The notes beneath the pieces were generated by a model that was not told where the DNA came from, did no database searches, and saw only the letters and a program-made list of their open reading frames with translations. Below, one piece after another: positions 8,284 to 17,566 of a stretch of DNA of 64,000 nucleotides. Position 1 is the first letter of the stretch. Every line of letters begins with the position of its first letter. The stretch spans positions 18,657 to 82,656 of the forward strand of contig VSOB01000004.1 of NCBI GenBank assembly GCA_009774625.1, written 5' to 3'. This DNA comes from Lachnospiraceae bacterium (GTDB lineage: Bacteria > Bacillota > Clostridia > Lachnospirales > Lachnospiraceae). Position numbers and translations under genes: made by a program.

Positions 8284-11200
8284 TTAACAACTTTTCCCCT
8301 TCATCTCTGTTTTCCAGTTTTCATTTTTATTTGTGCTGGTTGCAGTCGCTTTGGTTATCTGCCAGATCACTTCACTGAAATATCGTTCCGGCACCTCTGA
8401 CAGAAGATATGCTTTTTTATCATCTGCCTCATCGTATACATAACTGCCATGCTGCACACTGCCTGCCGGATAAAATATTATATTGTAAATAGTCACATCC
8501 TCATTGAGCCCGCCTACATAACTGCCTGAGAAATGCAGCTCTGCTCCCATACTGTTTTCCGGATCTTCACGATAATACGTATAAAATCCGCCTCCGTCCA
8601 GCACCGAACCACGATACCAGCCCAGCGCCGTCAGTTTACCGCTCAGCGAAAGGTCATTGACCACGATACCGCCGAAACGCTCCAGTGTCTTTCCGGCAGC
8701 CTCTTCTTTTGTCCTGCGGTATACACTGCGGGAAAGCTGCTCAACAGGCTGGGTAATCTCATAGTCCTCCAACTGTTCTTTCCAGGCAGCACAGGATTCA
8801 TCCGAAAGTTCGATCGGATGCACCAGGCCGATCCGGCCCGAATCCGGCAGTGTAAACTCCTCTTCCTCCTCTGTATTGAACGAACCATCTTCCATATAGC
8901 GAAAACTCTGCTGCAGACTGTGATTTTCATAGATACCCCAGATCAGCCCGATGGCAAACTGATGCATGATAGGATTCTGTACAAACAGTTCCTTCCAGGC
9001 AGAGATCTCCCACTCTCTGCCTACGGACAGCGCCAACTCCAGCCGGGTTTTCTGACTGGATACCGTAGCCTTCATCTGTTTTTTCATTTCTTTAAAGGCA
9101 TCATAGGATGCTTTTGCCACCTCTTCCTGATCCCGTTTTCCCGGCGCCGGCATATTCTTTAACTTTTTGCCGCTTTCGTCAAATATCTCTATTTCCAGAG
9201 ACGGCGTAATCGTAACCGTAAACTTGCGCTCTCCATAGTCAAAGATTCTCTGCATCCTCTCATCAAAGCCAAGATCCGGGACAATCTTATCAGCCAGCTC
9301 TTCCCTGGAAAGGCCCAACTGAGACGCCGCAAACTCCAGTGCAGATCCCGCAGCCGCTTTTACCTGTCTGAACTTAAATTTCCTGGCAATCCCGTCCACA
9401 ATCAGAAGCGCCTGCGGCAGTGGATTCAGCGCCAATGCACAAACCGCATCCGACGCAATGGCGCCTCTGGAATGTGCCGGCCATTCCTGAATCTGATGGT
9501 GCAGTTTACTGATAATTTCCGATCCGCCATGAATCGATACCGCATAGAGCACCCATCGTTTCTTTGCTTCCGCACCTGCTTCCAGCCATTTGTCAAACAG
9601 TTCTCCCATATATACGGCAAGATCGGCTTCCGAAAGCGCCTCTGCCAGCAGTTTCGCTTCCTGGCTCACCCCCGGCTTTCCCATCGACGCATAACAGAGC
9701 AGAATCGCCTGCAGATACTCTTCTTCCGCCGGCTGCCCGTCCTTTCGGGCAACAGCAGAAAAAGGGGTCTGATAAGCCCAGGCCAATGTACGCTTTTTTC
9801 CGCCCCGGTGCACAGCCTTTACAATATCCGCCTGAGAAAGCTCTTTTGCAGCGCTCTTTCCGTCGGTAAACAATCCCTCCAGAAGCGCCCGCACCTTTCC
9901 GTTTTTTTCTTTTTCATACACTTCCTGCAAGGTCTTTTTATAGCCCTCTTCATCCCAGGTCAGCAGAGTGCGAACTGCTGCCTCCCGTTCTGCGGCTTTT
10001 TTAGAAGCCAGCAGTGCAAGCACACCCGTCTCCCATTCCCGATGATTCTTCAGGATCTCCAAAAGTCTCTCCCGTACCTGTTTGGAACTGTCCTTACTGT
10101 AGGAAAGAATCTCTTCTCTGTTTTCTTCCCCGTCCAGCTCCAATACTTCCAGAGCAAAACACCGGCCCGATGCGTCCGCTTCCCTGAAAGCGGTCAACAA
10201 CTCCTGTCTGTTTTCTTTCAGATATCCGCGGAAAATCGGTTTCATCTCTTCTGTCAGCACAGACTTTCGATAAGTCAGAACTTCCTGTATCAGCATGGCC
10301 GCTTTTAACTGGCGAGTCATATCCAGTTTTTCCTGCTGCAGCATCCGGAACACCAGTTTCACTTTTTCTTTCTTGATTTCTCCCCGTTCTGTCAAAAGAT
10401 GATGAAATGCATAGGCCGCCTCCCGGAAAACGATCATAACCAGACAGCGTCGGTAAAAATCATCCTGTCCATAGCTCTCCGCATACTGCTGCATCGCCTG
10501 ATACTCCCCTGTTCCGGCATACCAGGAACGCCCCGCAAACTGCTCTGCCAGAGGATACAGACTTTCCACATCGCTTCTTCCCATCAGATACGCCTCTCCG
10601 TCCCTGCAGGACTGTATGGAATCCGGACAGAGTACCTTGACGATCTGCTCCTGCCGCGTCTCTTTGCCTTTGCGGATCAATTCATGATAGAGCGCATCGT
10701 CCTTGCTTTTGATGATTTCCAGCAAAAGCGCGGCAGTTCCCAGATCCGCCTCCTGATAACACTCCAGAAAAACATCCCGGTACATCATAAACTGCCCGGC
10801 CAAAAGATTCTTGACCTTTTTGTTTGCCGCCCACCCGATATACCATTTCGTATCCATTCCAAACACCTGGTCAAAGCAGACGCCTCTTCCCCGCAGATCA
10901 TAGCGCAGATCCATTTCGTCCATTGCAGTCAGCGCTGCCTTCTCATCCACAGCCAGACAGACAGAAACCACATTTTTCAGACGCAGGGACAGTGTAAAAT
11001 TTCCAAATGCACAGCCGCACAAAAGCCTCATCAAAAACGGACTGAATCTTTGTTTCCGGGCCATCGCTCTCACTTCATCGGTCACCTTATCACGATTGAT
11101 AGCATCTGTTATCATATTTAGCTCCGCCTGGGCAATCCCTTTGGAAAACAGGTTTTCCAGACTGTCCACAATCAAATCCTCATAAGCAGTCAGCAGTTTC

Positions 11201-11859
11201 CTGTCCTCCTCAACCACAGTAAAAATCATACTGCGGTTTCCCGTTCCAAACAGTTTCGTCATTGACTGCAGCAGCGTTCCTCCGGACTTTTCGCCTCCTG
11301 TCCTGACAGACTCTTCCCGAAATCTTGCATCCGGATATTTTACCCAGAAATATGCCGTATACAAAATCAACAATCCATTGTCCGGACTGCTTTTATGATG
11401 GGTCATAGCCTTTCTGATCTGTGCCGGATCCCCTCCGGCAAGTTTTTTCAGACGCTCCATCATCAGGGTCCTGATCCAGAACTGGCTCTCCCCCACGTTC
11501 TCTGCCAGAATGGATATGGTCTGGTCTGCCGGGAAAATCTCCTGCGCATCATTTTTATATGCCAGTACATCCGAAGGAATCAGGCTGCTCATGGTGGATT
11601 TTCCCACTGCAAACAGCACTGCAAACAGCCTCTGTGCCTCTTTCGTCCTGCCTCTGTTTACCAGAGTACGGAAGAACGCTGAAAACTGCCTCCTGACATG
11701 GTCAGGCAACGCAGACAAATCCTGAAAGCCCAGCTTTTCCGGCGCCTCTCCCTCTCCCGTCAGATAATCCTGTACCATTTCGCTTTCCTGTTCCGGCAAG
11801 TGTAAGCTTTCCAAAAGCTCCATCATTTTCCGCATTTGAATGTCCTGCGGCTGCATCAT
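8284..11859 (-). CDS. DUF4132 domain protein (YehI/MolR-like), last gene of the MoxR-VWA cassette
   Basis: A very large (1191 residues), apparently cytosolic protein with no signal peptide or membrane segment. Most of the chain looks alpha-helical and repeat-like (HEAT-type helices are plausible around residues 550-900). The DUF4132 region is at the C-terminal end, recognised by LGLSREELADKIVPDLGF followed by a FDYGERKFTVTI strand and later IGLVHPIEL. E. coli YehI/MolR carries the same domain. No catalytic motif was recognised, so it may be a scaffold or substrate adaptor. Its ATG overlaps the SWIM gene stop by four bases (ATGA), so the two are translated together. Molecular function is unknown. 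Confidence 0.85.
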   Translation of the reverse strand: MMQPQDIQMRKMMELLESLHLPEQESEMVQDYLTGEGEAPEKLGFQDLSALPDHVRRQFSAFFRTLVNRGRTKEAQRLFAVLFAVGKSTMSSLIPSDVLAYKNDAQEIFPADQTISILAENVGESQFWIRTLMMERLKKLAGGDPAQIRKAMTHHKSSPDNGLLILYTAYFWVKYPDARFREESVRTGGEKSGGTLLQSMTKLFGTGNRSMIFTVVEEDRKLLTAYEDLIVDSLENLFSKGIAQAELNMITDAINRDKVTDEVRAMARKQRFSPFLMRLLCGCAFGNFTLSLRLKNVVSVCLAVDEKAALTAMDEMDLRYDLRGRGVCFDQVFGMDTKWYIGWAANKKVKNLLAGQFMMYRDVFLECYQEADLGTAALLLEIIKSKDDALYHELIRKGKETRQEQIVKVLCPDSIQSCRDGEAYLMGRSDVESLYPLAEQFAGRSWYAGTGEYQAMQQYAESYGQDDFYRRCLVMIVFREAAYAFHHLLTERGEIKKEKVKLVFRMLQQEKLDMTRQLKAAMLIQEVLTYRKSVLTEEMKPIFRGYLKENRQELLTAFREADASGRCFALEVLELDGEENREEILSYSKDSSKQVRERLLEILKNHREWETGVLALLASKKAAEREAAVRTLLTWDEEGYKKTLQEVYEKEKNGKVRALLEGLFTDGKSAAKELSQADIVKAVHRGGKKRTLAWAYQTPFSAVARKDGQPAEEEYLQAILLCYASMGKPGVSQEAKLLAEALSEADLAVYMGELFDKWLEAGAEAKKRWVLYAVSIHGGSEIISKLHHQIQEWPAHSRGAIASDAVCALALNPLPQALLIVDGIARKFKFRQVKAAAGSALEFAASQLGLSREELADKIVPDLGFDERMQRIFDYGERKFTVTITPSLEIEIFDESGKKLKNMPAPGKRDQEEVAKASYDAFKEMKKQMKATVSSQKTRLELALSVGREWEISAWKELFVQNPIMHQFAIGLIWGIYENHSLQQSFRYMEDGSFNTEEEEEFTLPDSGRIGLVHPIELSDESCAAWKEQLEDYEITQPVEQLSRSVYRRTKEEAAGKTLERFGGIVVNDLSLSGKLTALGWYRGSVLDGGGFYTYYREDPENSMGAELHFSGSYVGGLNEDVTIYNIIFYPAGSVQHGSYVYDEADDKKAYLLSEVPERYFSEVIWQITKATATSTNKNENWKTEMKGKSC

Positions 11860-14054
11860 AATCCTGTTCCTCCTCTGTAATATTCATAGGCTTCATCCCA
11901 TCGTATCTTCTGCCCGCAAAGATACAGATATCTGTTTATCTTCCCATACAGCGCCGCTGCATCGTCCTCTTCTGTCCGTGTCCTGTGTCTGCGCATGGAA
12001 ATTGCCTCCCACAGAGCCGTTACCATTTCCGACAAACCAGTCAGTCCGTATGCCTCTGCCGTATCCTTCATTTTTCCAAGCGCCTCCAAAGTATCGTCGT
12101 GGACGGTATTCAGTCCGCTCTGACAGAGTTCTTCCATCAGCCCGGCCGCTTCTTTTGTCACTTCCCGGACAGCCGACACCCCTCCTACGTCCATCTGCGG
12201 ATATGTAATCTGCCCATCCTGCTGTATCCCCGACACCTCTGCCATCTCCTTTTCCTCAAACAAAGCCAGGGGATACATATGGATCCTGCCGTTCTTTAAA
12301 TAAATTTTCCCCAGAAAACAGGGAGGTTTTCGTTCCGCTTTCTCTGCATCCGACAGATCCCGGCGCCACTTTTTGATATACCGTTCCAAATAGCGTATGG
12401 TATCTGATTCCCGTTTCGAATAGGCTACCTCCACGATCAGTTCCCGGCCTGCCCGGTCCAGAAGCGGCAGCGTAAACAACTGCCTGGTATCCGAAAAATC
12501 CGGCACACCGAAATCGGCAGGCCGGACAAAAGCCAGTTCCGGCCGCTTTTCCGGCAGACCATCCTGTGCCTCTCCCGTTTCTTCTCCGGTATCCCTTCCC
12601 CTGATCCGCTCGGTAAACAGTGTAAGAAAATCGTCATAATACCAGGAAGCCAGCAGCTCGTTTGAAAACTTCCGCCCACCTGCCGTCTCTGCTCTGCTCT
12701 CCCCGGATGCAGAAAGCCTTCCCCGTTCGTCCACTCTGGCTCCTTTCAGACAAATCCTGACCGATGCCAGCTCTTCTAATGTAAGCGAAAGTCCCCAGGG
12801 AGCCTGACTCTTGCCGTTTCCCTGGAATCTGCGGCTCCCTTCATAAAAGACCGGCCTGGCATTGGTATAGGTATACCACTTCTGTTCCTTTTCATCCAGA
12901 AAATAAACCGTCTCCCCTGCGTATCCGGATCTGCTTTCAAAAGACTCCAGTACAATACCTGTCAGAGCCAGCTCTCCGGCCACCTGATACCGACCGCGAA
13001 AGCTCCCCGCATACGCGGCGATTTCCTCTGACTCTCTGGCTTCCAGTACAAAGCATACCACTGCGTAAAGCTCCGTCAACTGCCGGATCCATTCCTGAAT
13101 CCGAAAAGAGGCCGCTCTCCTGAAGTAACTACTGCAGGTTTTCCGAAGCGCCCGGAAGCTGCTTTCAAACCGGGCCAGACCCGCATTGTGACCGATAATT
13201 GCCATCCGCTCCATATCCTGCATCACTTCCGGCGCTGCTCTGGCCAGGCCCGTATCCAGCAGTACTTCCAGAAATCTCTTCATCGATCCGGCCGCCTCTT
13301 TCACCAGTGCAGGATCCCATTCCGGCTGCTGCTGCGCTTCCTGTTCCAGTTCCTGTGCCGTCAGCATACCGGCCTGATACTGACACCATAAAATCGCAGC
13401 CGCTTTATGGGCACAGAGTTCTTTTTTATGACAGGTGCAACTGGCATAGTCAAGCGGGGACAAGAGTTTTACCGTAAATTCCTGTCCGGGAAGCGGTACG
13501 GTAATCACGGAAGTCTCCCGGATCTTTGGACGGGCTCCTGCCTGAACCTGCTCTGCAAACTGCCGGAAATACCGGCTTCCCATCACCCTTCTGGCTTTCT
13601 GCACAGAAAAGGAGCGTATCTCCTGCCAGAGAACCGTGTTTCCTGCCGGGGATGCTTCACTGCCCGCTTCCTCCACAGCTCCGGCCTGTATGTTCACGCC
13701 GTCAGTCCCCTCTGTATCTCCCTGGATTTCCAAAGACGTCCTATCTATACTTGTTCCCGCTTCTGGCTTTGTGCTTCCGGCGCCATCTCCCAGCTCCTTC
13801 TTCAGTACAAGCAATGCCTGCACCACATGACGGCAGATACTTCTGGAAGGACAGGTACATTTACTCTCTCCCAATGGACTGCATATTGTTACGGTTTCTG
13901 ATCCTACCAGCACTTTTGCTTCATCGGCTACGCTGCAGACCTTTGCCTCCACCGTTTCCATATCCTTATGTGCCCGTTTGACAATGCCTTTATTGGACAG
14001 TCCGATCAGATATTCCTCATCTGTCTCCGCCAATATCTGTTTTAAATCCCTCAT
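11856..14054 (-). CDS. Double SWIM zinc-finger protein of the MoxR-VWA cassette (YehQ-like)
   Basis: A 732-residue protein with two SWIM-type CxCxnCxH zinc fingers: C66-T-C68 ... C74-R-H76 and C206-T-C208 ... C214-A-H216. SWIM fingers bind zinc and mediate DNA or protein contacts. The remaining 500 residues have no motif I recognise. A start 21 bases upstream is possible, but the ATG at 14054 overlaps the VWA stop as ATGA, the same arrangement as at this gene's own end, so it is preferred. It corresponds by domain and order to E. coli YehQ. Its role with the ATPase and VWA proteins is unknown; substrate recognition is a guess. Confidence 0.85.
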   Translation of the reverse strand: MRDLKQILAETDEEYLIGLSNKGIVKRAHKDMETVEAKVCSVADEAKVLVGSETVTICSPLGESKCTCPSRSICRHVVQALLVLKKELGDGAGSTKPEAGTSIDRTSLEIQGDTEGTDGVNIQAGAVEEAGSEASPAGNTVLWQEIRSFSVQKARRVMGSRYFRQFAEQVQAGARPKIRETSVITVPLPGQEFTVKLLSPLDYASCTCHKKELCAHKAAAILWCQYQAGMLTAQELEQEAQQQPEWDPALVKEAAGSMKRFLEVLLDTGLARAAPEVMQDMERMAIIGHNAGLARFESSFRALRKTCSSYFRRAASFRIQEWIRQLTELYAVVCFVLEARESEEIAAYAGSFRGRYQVAGELALTGIVLESFESRSGYAGETVYFLDEKEQKWYTYTNARPVFYEGSRRFQGNGKSQAPWGLSLTLEELASVRICLKGARVDERGRLSASGESRAETAGGRKFSNELLASWYYDDFLTLFTERIRGRDTGEETGEAQDGLPEKRPELAFVRPADFGVPDFSDTRQLFTLPLLDRAGRELIVEVAYSKRESDTIRYLERYIKKWRRDLSDAEKAERKPPCFLGKIYLKNGRIHMYPLALFEEKEMAEVSGIQQDGQITYPQMDVGGVSAVREVTKEAAGLMEELCQSGLNTVHDDTLEALGKMKDTAEAYGLTGLSEMVTALWEAISMRRHRTRTEEDDAAALYGKINRYLYLCGQKIRWDEAYEYYRGGTGL

Positions 14055-15178
14055 CCCATTATTTTCCCCATCCACTCCGAAAGCTGCTCCGGTGTCATGG
14101 CCCCCACATGTGCCCCCATACCGGCCAGCATCGCAGCCGCATTTTTATCATAGTTAGGCTTTGCATCCATATCCAGCGCCGTCAGGACCAGCAGTCTGGC
14201 GCCGCTCTCTATGATCCCTCTGCTGACGGAATAAAGATTCTGGTATCCGCCGCCCTCATACAGGTCCGTAATCAGAATCAGCAATGTGCGGTCCGGAAAC
14301 TCGATCAATCCTTCACAATACTGCAACGCTCCGGCAATATTGGTACCGCCGCCAAGCTGAATGCTCATCAGCGTTTCCACAGGATCCTCCACATATCCGC
14401 TTAAATCCACGACGCTGGTATCAAATATTACCAATTTGGTTTCCAGCATAGGCAGTCTGGCAAATATCCCGGCCATAACCGCACTGTGAATCACGGAATC
14501 CAGCATGGATCCGCTTTCATCCACACAGATAATCACCCGCCACTTATGATACCGTTTCAGCCTGGAATGAAAATACACATCCTGTAAAATCATCTGCTGG
14601 CTGTCTTTATCATAATGCTTCAGATTCATACGGATCGTTTTTTTCATATCCAGATTCCGGGCACAGGCCACCGGACTGCTGGAGTTCTTATCCAGTCTGC
14701 CGGTCAGATGTCGGCGCATATCCCGTTCCATTTTCTCCATCAGCTCCTGCGCCACCTTCCGGACTATCTCCCTGGCCAACGCCAGCACTTCGCCCTTCAT
14801 CATATGTTTAAATTCCAGAATGGTCTTTAACAGCGCCTGACTCGGCTCCATCTTCCTGAGCACCTCCGGATCGGTCAAAAGCTCTTTCATCCCATACTGC
14901 TCCAGTGCATGGCGCTCCATAATCTCCACAGTCTGTCTGGGAAATAACTTTCTGATTTTCTCTATCCAGGAAGGCACCGTAAGACTGGAACCGTCCCGGC
15001 CGCCTGTCCTGTCTTTTCTGATATCCTGTTCTTCCCCATACTCCCGGTCATACAGATAGTCCAGCACATCTTCCATTTCCAGATAACGCAGGTTATTTTC
15101 CGTAAACCCGATCTGTCCCTGTGCATACTTTCCCAGCATCAGCCGCCACCTGTTTAAAACCTCCTGATCGTCTGTCAT
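14051..15178 (-). CDS. VWA (CoxE-like) protein, partner of the MoxR ATPase (YehP-like)
   Basis: A 375-residue protein. The C-terminal half is a von Willebrand A domain with an intact metal site: D220-E-S222-G-S224 (VDESGSM), the threonine in GGGTN, and the aspartate in LITDLYEGG. The N-terminal 200 residues are charged and helical. VWA proteins of this type act with MoxR AAA ATPases, coupling ATP-driven remodelling to metal-dependent substrate binding. It starts three bases after the DUF5682 stop with AAGGA as ribosome site. E. coli YehP is the apparent counterpart. No signal peptide, so it is cytoplasmic. Confidence 0.9.
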   Translation of the reverse strand: MTDDQEVLNRWRLMLGKYAQGQIGFTENNLRYLEMEDVLDYLYDREYGEEQDIRKDRTGGRDGSSLTVPSWIEKIRKLFPRQTVEIMERHALEQYGMKELLTDPEVLRKMEPSQALLKTILEFKHMMKGEVLALAREIVRKVAQELMEKMERDMRRHLTGRLDKNSSSPVACARNLDMKKTIRMNLKHYDKDSQQMILQDVYFHSRLKRYHKWRVIICVDESGSMLDSVIHSAVMAGIFARLPMLETKLVIFDTSVVDLSGYVEDPVETLMSIQLGGGTNIAGALQYCEGLIEFPDRTLLILITDLYEGGGYQNLYSVSRGIIESGARLLVLTALDMDAKPNYDKNAAAMLAGMGAHVGAMTPEQLSEWMGKIMG

Positions 15179-15181
15179 TGC

Positions 15182-17566
15182 TCAATCCTTCCACATTGCC
15201 ATCACATAAGCATCCAGCTCTTTGCCATACGTATACCATCCGGGCAGAACCTCTTTGGCCCTTTGCAGCGCTTCCCCCGTCTTTCCATGCAGCCCGGCCG
15301 CCATCTCAGCGATCCGGTCAATCTCACCCGGTGTGAAATACCCAAACGCCATACGCAGCTCCGGCAGCAGTTCCATAAATTCCGTTCCTTCCACACTGCC
15401 CAGAAAATGATCCAGCATCCCGGTAAACTGACTGCCGATAAACACAAGGTCCCGCGCCGTAAAAAACAGGCCCCTGAAAAACCGGGCAATTTTCAAAAGC
15501 TGTTCATGGGTCCCCAGCAGATAGCTGCGGCAGGCTCCCGCCGCATCTTCCGATGTTTCTCTGCCGCTGCCATAGAGAATCCCGTGGATGCATCCGTCCA
15601 GGCCCGGATGCAGCTGGGTATCCTGTTCCATCACGGTCAACGCTTCAAAAAACATCTCCTGCAGGCTCCTGCATTCATGCCCGGTTATCTGATACAACAG
15701 CTTGCATGCATTCATACACTTCTCACTGTCCTCATCCCTGATCCGTGTCATGGAGGGCAGACATGTAATCAGCTTCTGACAGCACATCATCGTCAATCCA
15801 TCCAACTCCAAATGTGTTCTGTACAGGCCCTGCAGCCGCTGCATATCCAGAAAATACTGCAGCGCCCTTGTCAGAGAATAGAAATCAGCATCCTGCAGCA
15901 GCAATTCATGTACCCGCTGATAAACCGGCTCCATCTGTACTTCCAGCCCCATTTCAAACACCTGTGTCAGCAGCATCGCTCCGGTCCCCGCATCCATATC
16001 CTGCTGCAGCCTTTGTTTTGTCATACTGACCGCCGCCTCCTCGACAGTGCCCCCATATACGGAAACATCGATCAAAGCCGCCGACACCTGTGTATTCCAT
16101 TTATATTTCCAAATCTCCCGGATCAGATTATGGTCTTTTTTCTGCTGCAGATTGGGGCCTTTGATCCTTCTGGCAAATCCGGTCTGCAAAAATACCACCC
16201 TCTGCAAAAACATACTCATACATCGATGCTTTTCTACAGCAAACAAAGACAATGTCACTTCTGATTCCAGGACTGAGCGGGACTTTATCCCAAAGCGTTT
16301 ACACTGAATCTCAAAATCACATATAATTGGCGGTACGGCGGCATCTTTGCCCAGCTTTCCCATCTGCCTGCCCGTCATCTGTTCCTTCAGAATCCGAAGG
16401 GGCTGATCTGTAGCCAGATTACATTCTCCTTTGATAAAAGCCGAAAGCACCGCATCTCTCAGCTCATATGCTCCCGGTTCCGGTTTTCCCCGCAGCGCAG
16501 CCAGGCCATCCGCCATCTGCAATGCACAGATTTCATCATAAGTAGATAAAAGCTCTGATTTTCTCCGCACTGCCTTTCCTGTCGTCACAAGCATATCCAA
16601 CACTGTTTCATGATAGGGAAAAGCGCCCGGTTCCAATCCCTCCCATATCTTCTGATAAAACCCGGGACAGGGCATACCGCTGGCATATCCGTTTAAAGCA
16701 TCCGCGGCCTCCATTGAATAGGGCATAATATATACTTCCTGATCTTCCGCTCCGATCCGTTTTTTCTGCAAATCTGATTTCTGCTCTCCGGAAACAAGAG
16801 ATTTCAGCCCCGCCGTATGAAATCCGCCTGTCACCACAACAATCCGCCTGCAGGCATCACTGCCTGCCTTTTCGCCTCTTACAGACAATCTTTTCGCATG
16901 CTCCAGAATCCGGGCCGCCATAAAGGCTTCCCGTTCCAGACAGCCCTCTGCCTCCAACGCCTCCTGCGGCGTGTCCCTCCTGGCCAGTTCACAATAAGTA
17001 CTCAAGTGGGAAAACCAGGTTTCACTGGTTTCCCGTATTCCTCTGATTTCAAAATATTTTTCCCAAAATTCATCAAAGCTGCGAAGGCCTGCTTTTTCAC
17101 AAAGCTGCTGCAGATATCTGTTTCTGGAAAGCAGATAGTCGTCGTTATAATTGGGTTTCTCCACATCCTGCAACAAGCCCCTTCCCTGTCTGGTAGCAGC
17201 CAGGATCTCCGCATAAGGCAAATCAATAAAAGCCGTCTCAATGCCCAGCTTCCCGCCTTCCCGCAGCGCCACCAGCTCCGGCGAATAGTCCAGAAACGGA
17301 TAATAGCATCTGTAATGCCCTTTTTCCCCGGAAATACGCCCCATCCTGTCCCGGTAAGAATAATATACCGAAAACGGCGCCTTTGTCTCCTCATCCGTCA
17401 TGAGCGGAATCAGCTCATTGGCATTGCAGGGTCCTTCCACAAGAAGCAAAGCCGGACGCAGCTCTTCTATCACCTGTTTCACATGCCAGGCACAGGCCGG
17501 GCTGTGATGCCGGATCGGAAGAAATGTTATTTCAACCATTTCTTTGCTTCGTAATATTGTTTCCAT
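15182..17566 (-). CDS. DUF5682 family protein of the MoxR-VWA cassette (YehM-like)
   Basis: A 794-residue cytosolic protein. The N-terminal region has I-R-H-H (18-21), LVEGP (42-46) and VTGGFHT (245-251). These Arg/His, Glu-Gly and GxxH elements recall the TraB/ChaN/erythromycin-esterase group of presumed hydrolases, and DUF5682 has been compared with it. Catalysis is therefore plausible but unproven. The C-terminal 500 residues are helical with no motif I recognise. It overlaps the MoxR gene end by 40 bases. The first ATG has GAGGG upstream; a second ATG at 17539 also gives a full domain. It matches E. coli YehM by position. Confidence 0.85.
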   Translation of the reverse strand: METILRSKEMVEITFLPIRHHSPACAWHVKQVIEELRPALLLVEGPCNANELIPLMTDEETKAPFSVYYSYRDRMGRISGEKGHYRCYYPFLDYSPELVALREGGKLGIETAFIDLPYAEILAATRQGRGLLQDVEKPNYNDDYLLSRNRYLQQLCEKAGLRSFDEFWEKYFEIRGIRETSETWFSHLSTYCELARRDTPQEALEAEGCLEREAFMAARILEHAKRLSVRGEKAGSDACRRIVVVTGGFHTAGLKSLVSGEQKSDLQKKRIGAEDQEVYIMPYSMEAADALNGYASGMPCPGFYQKIWEGLEPGAFPYHETVLDMLVTTGKAVRRKSELLSTYDEICALQMADGLAALRGKPEPGAYELRDAVLSAFIKGECNLATDQPLRILKEQMTGRQMGKLGKDAAVPPIICDFEIQCKRFGIKSRSVLESEVTLSLFAVEKHRCMSMFLQRVVFLQTGFARRIKGPNLQQKKDHNLIREIWKYKWNTQVSAALIDVSVYGGTVEEAAVSMTKQRLQQDMDAGTGAMLLTQVFEMGLEVQMEPVYQRVHELLLQDADFYSLTRALQYFLDMQRLQGLYRTHLELDGLTMMCCQKLITCLPSMTRIRDEDSEKCMNACKLLYQITGHECRSLQEMFFEALTVMEQDTQLHPGLDGCIHGILYGSGRETSEDAAGACRSYLLGTHEQLLKIARFFRGLFFTARDLVFIGSQFTGMLDHFLGSVEGTEFMELLPELRMAFGYFTPGEIDRIAEMAAGLHGKTGEALQRAKEVLPGWYTYGKELDAYVMAMWKD

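Noticed and set aside
15263..16264. 333-codon plus-strand ORF opposite DUF5682
   Set aside because: Shadow of the minus-strand gene, with no start signal and a composition typical of noncoding frames.
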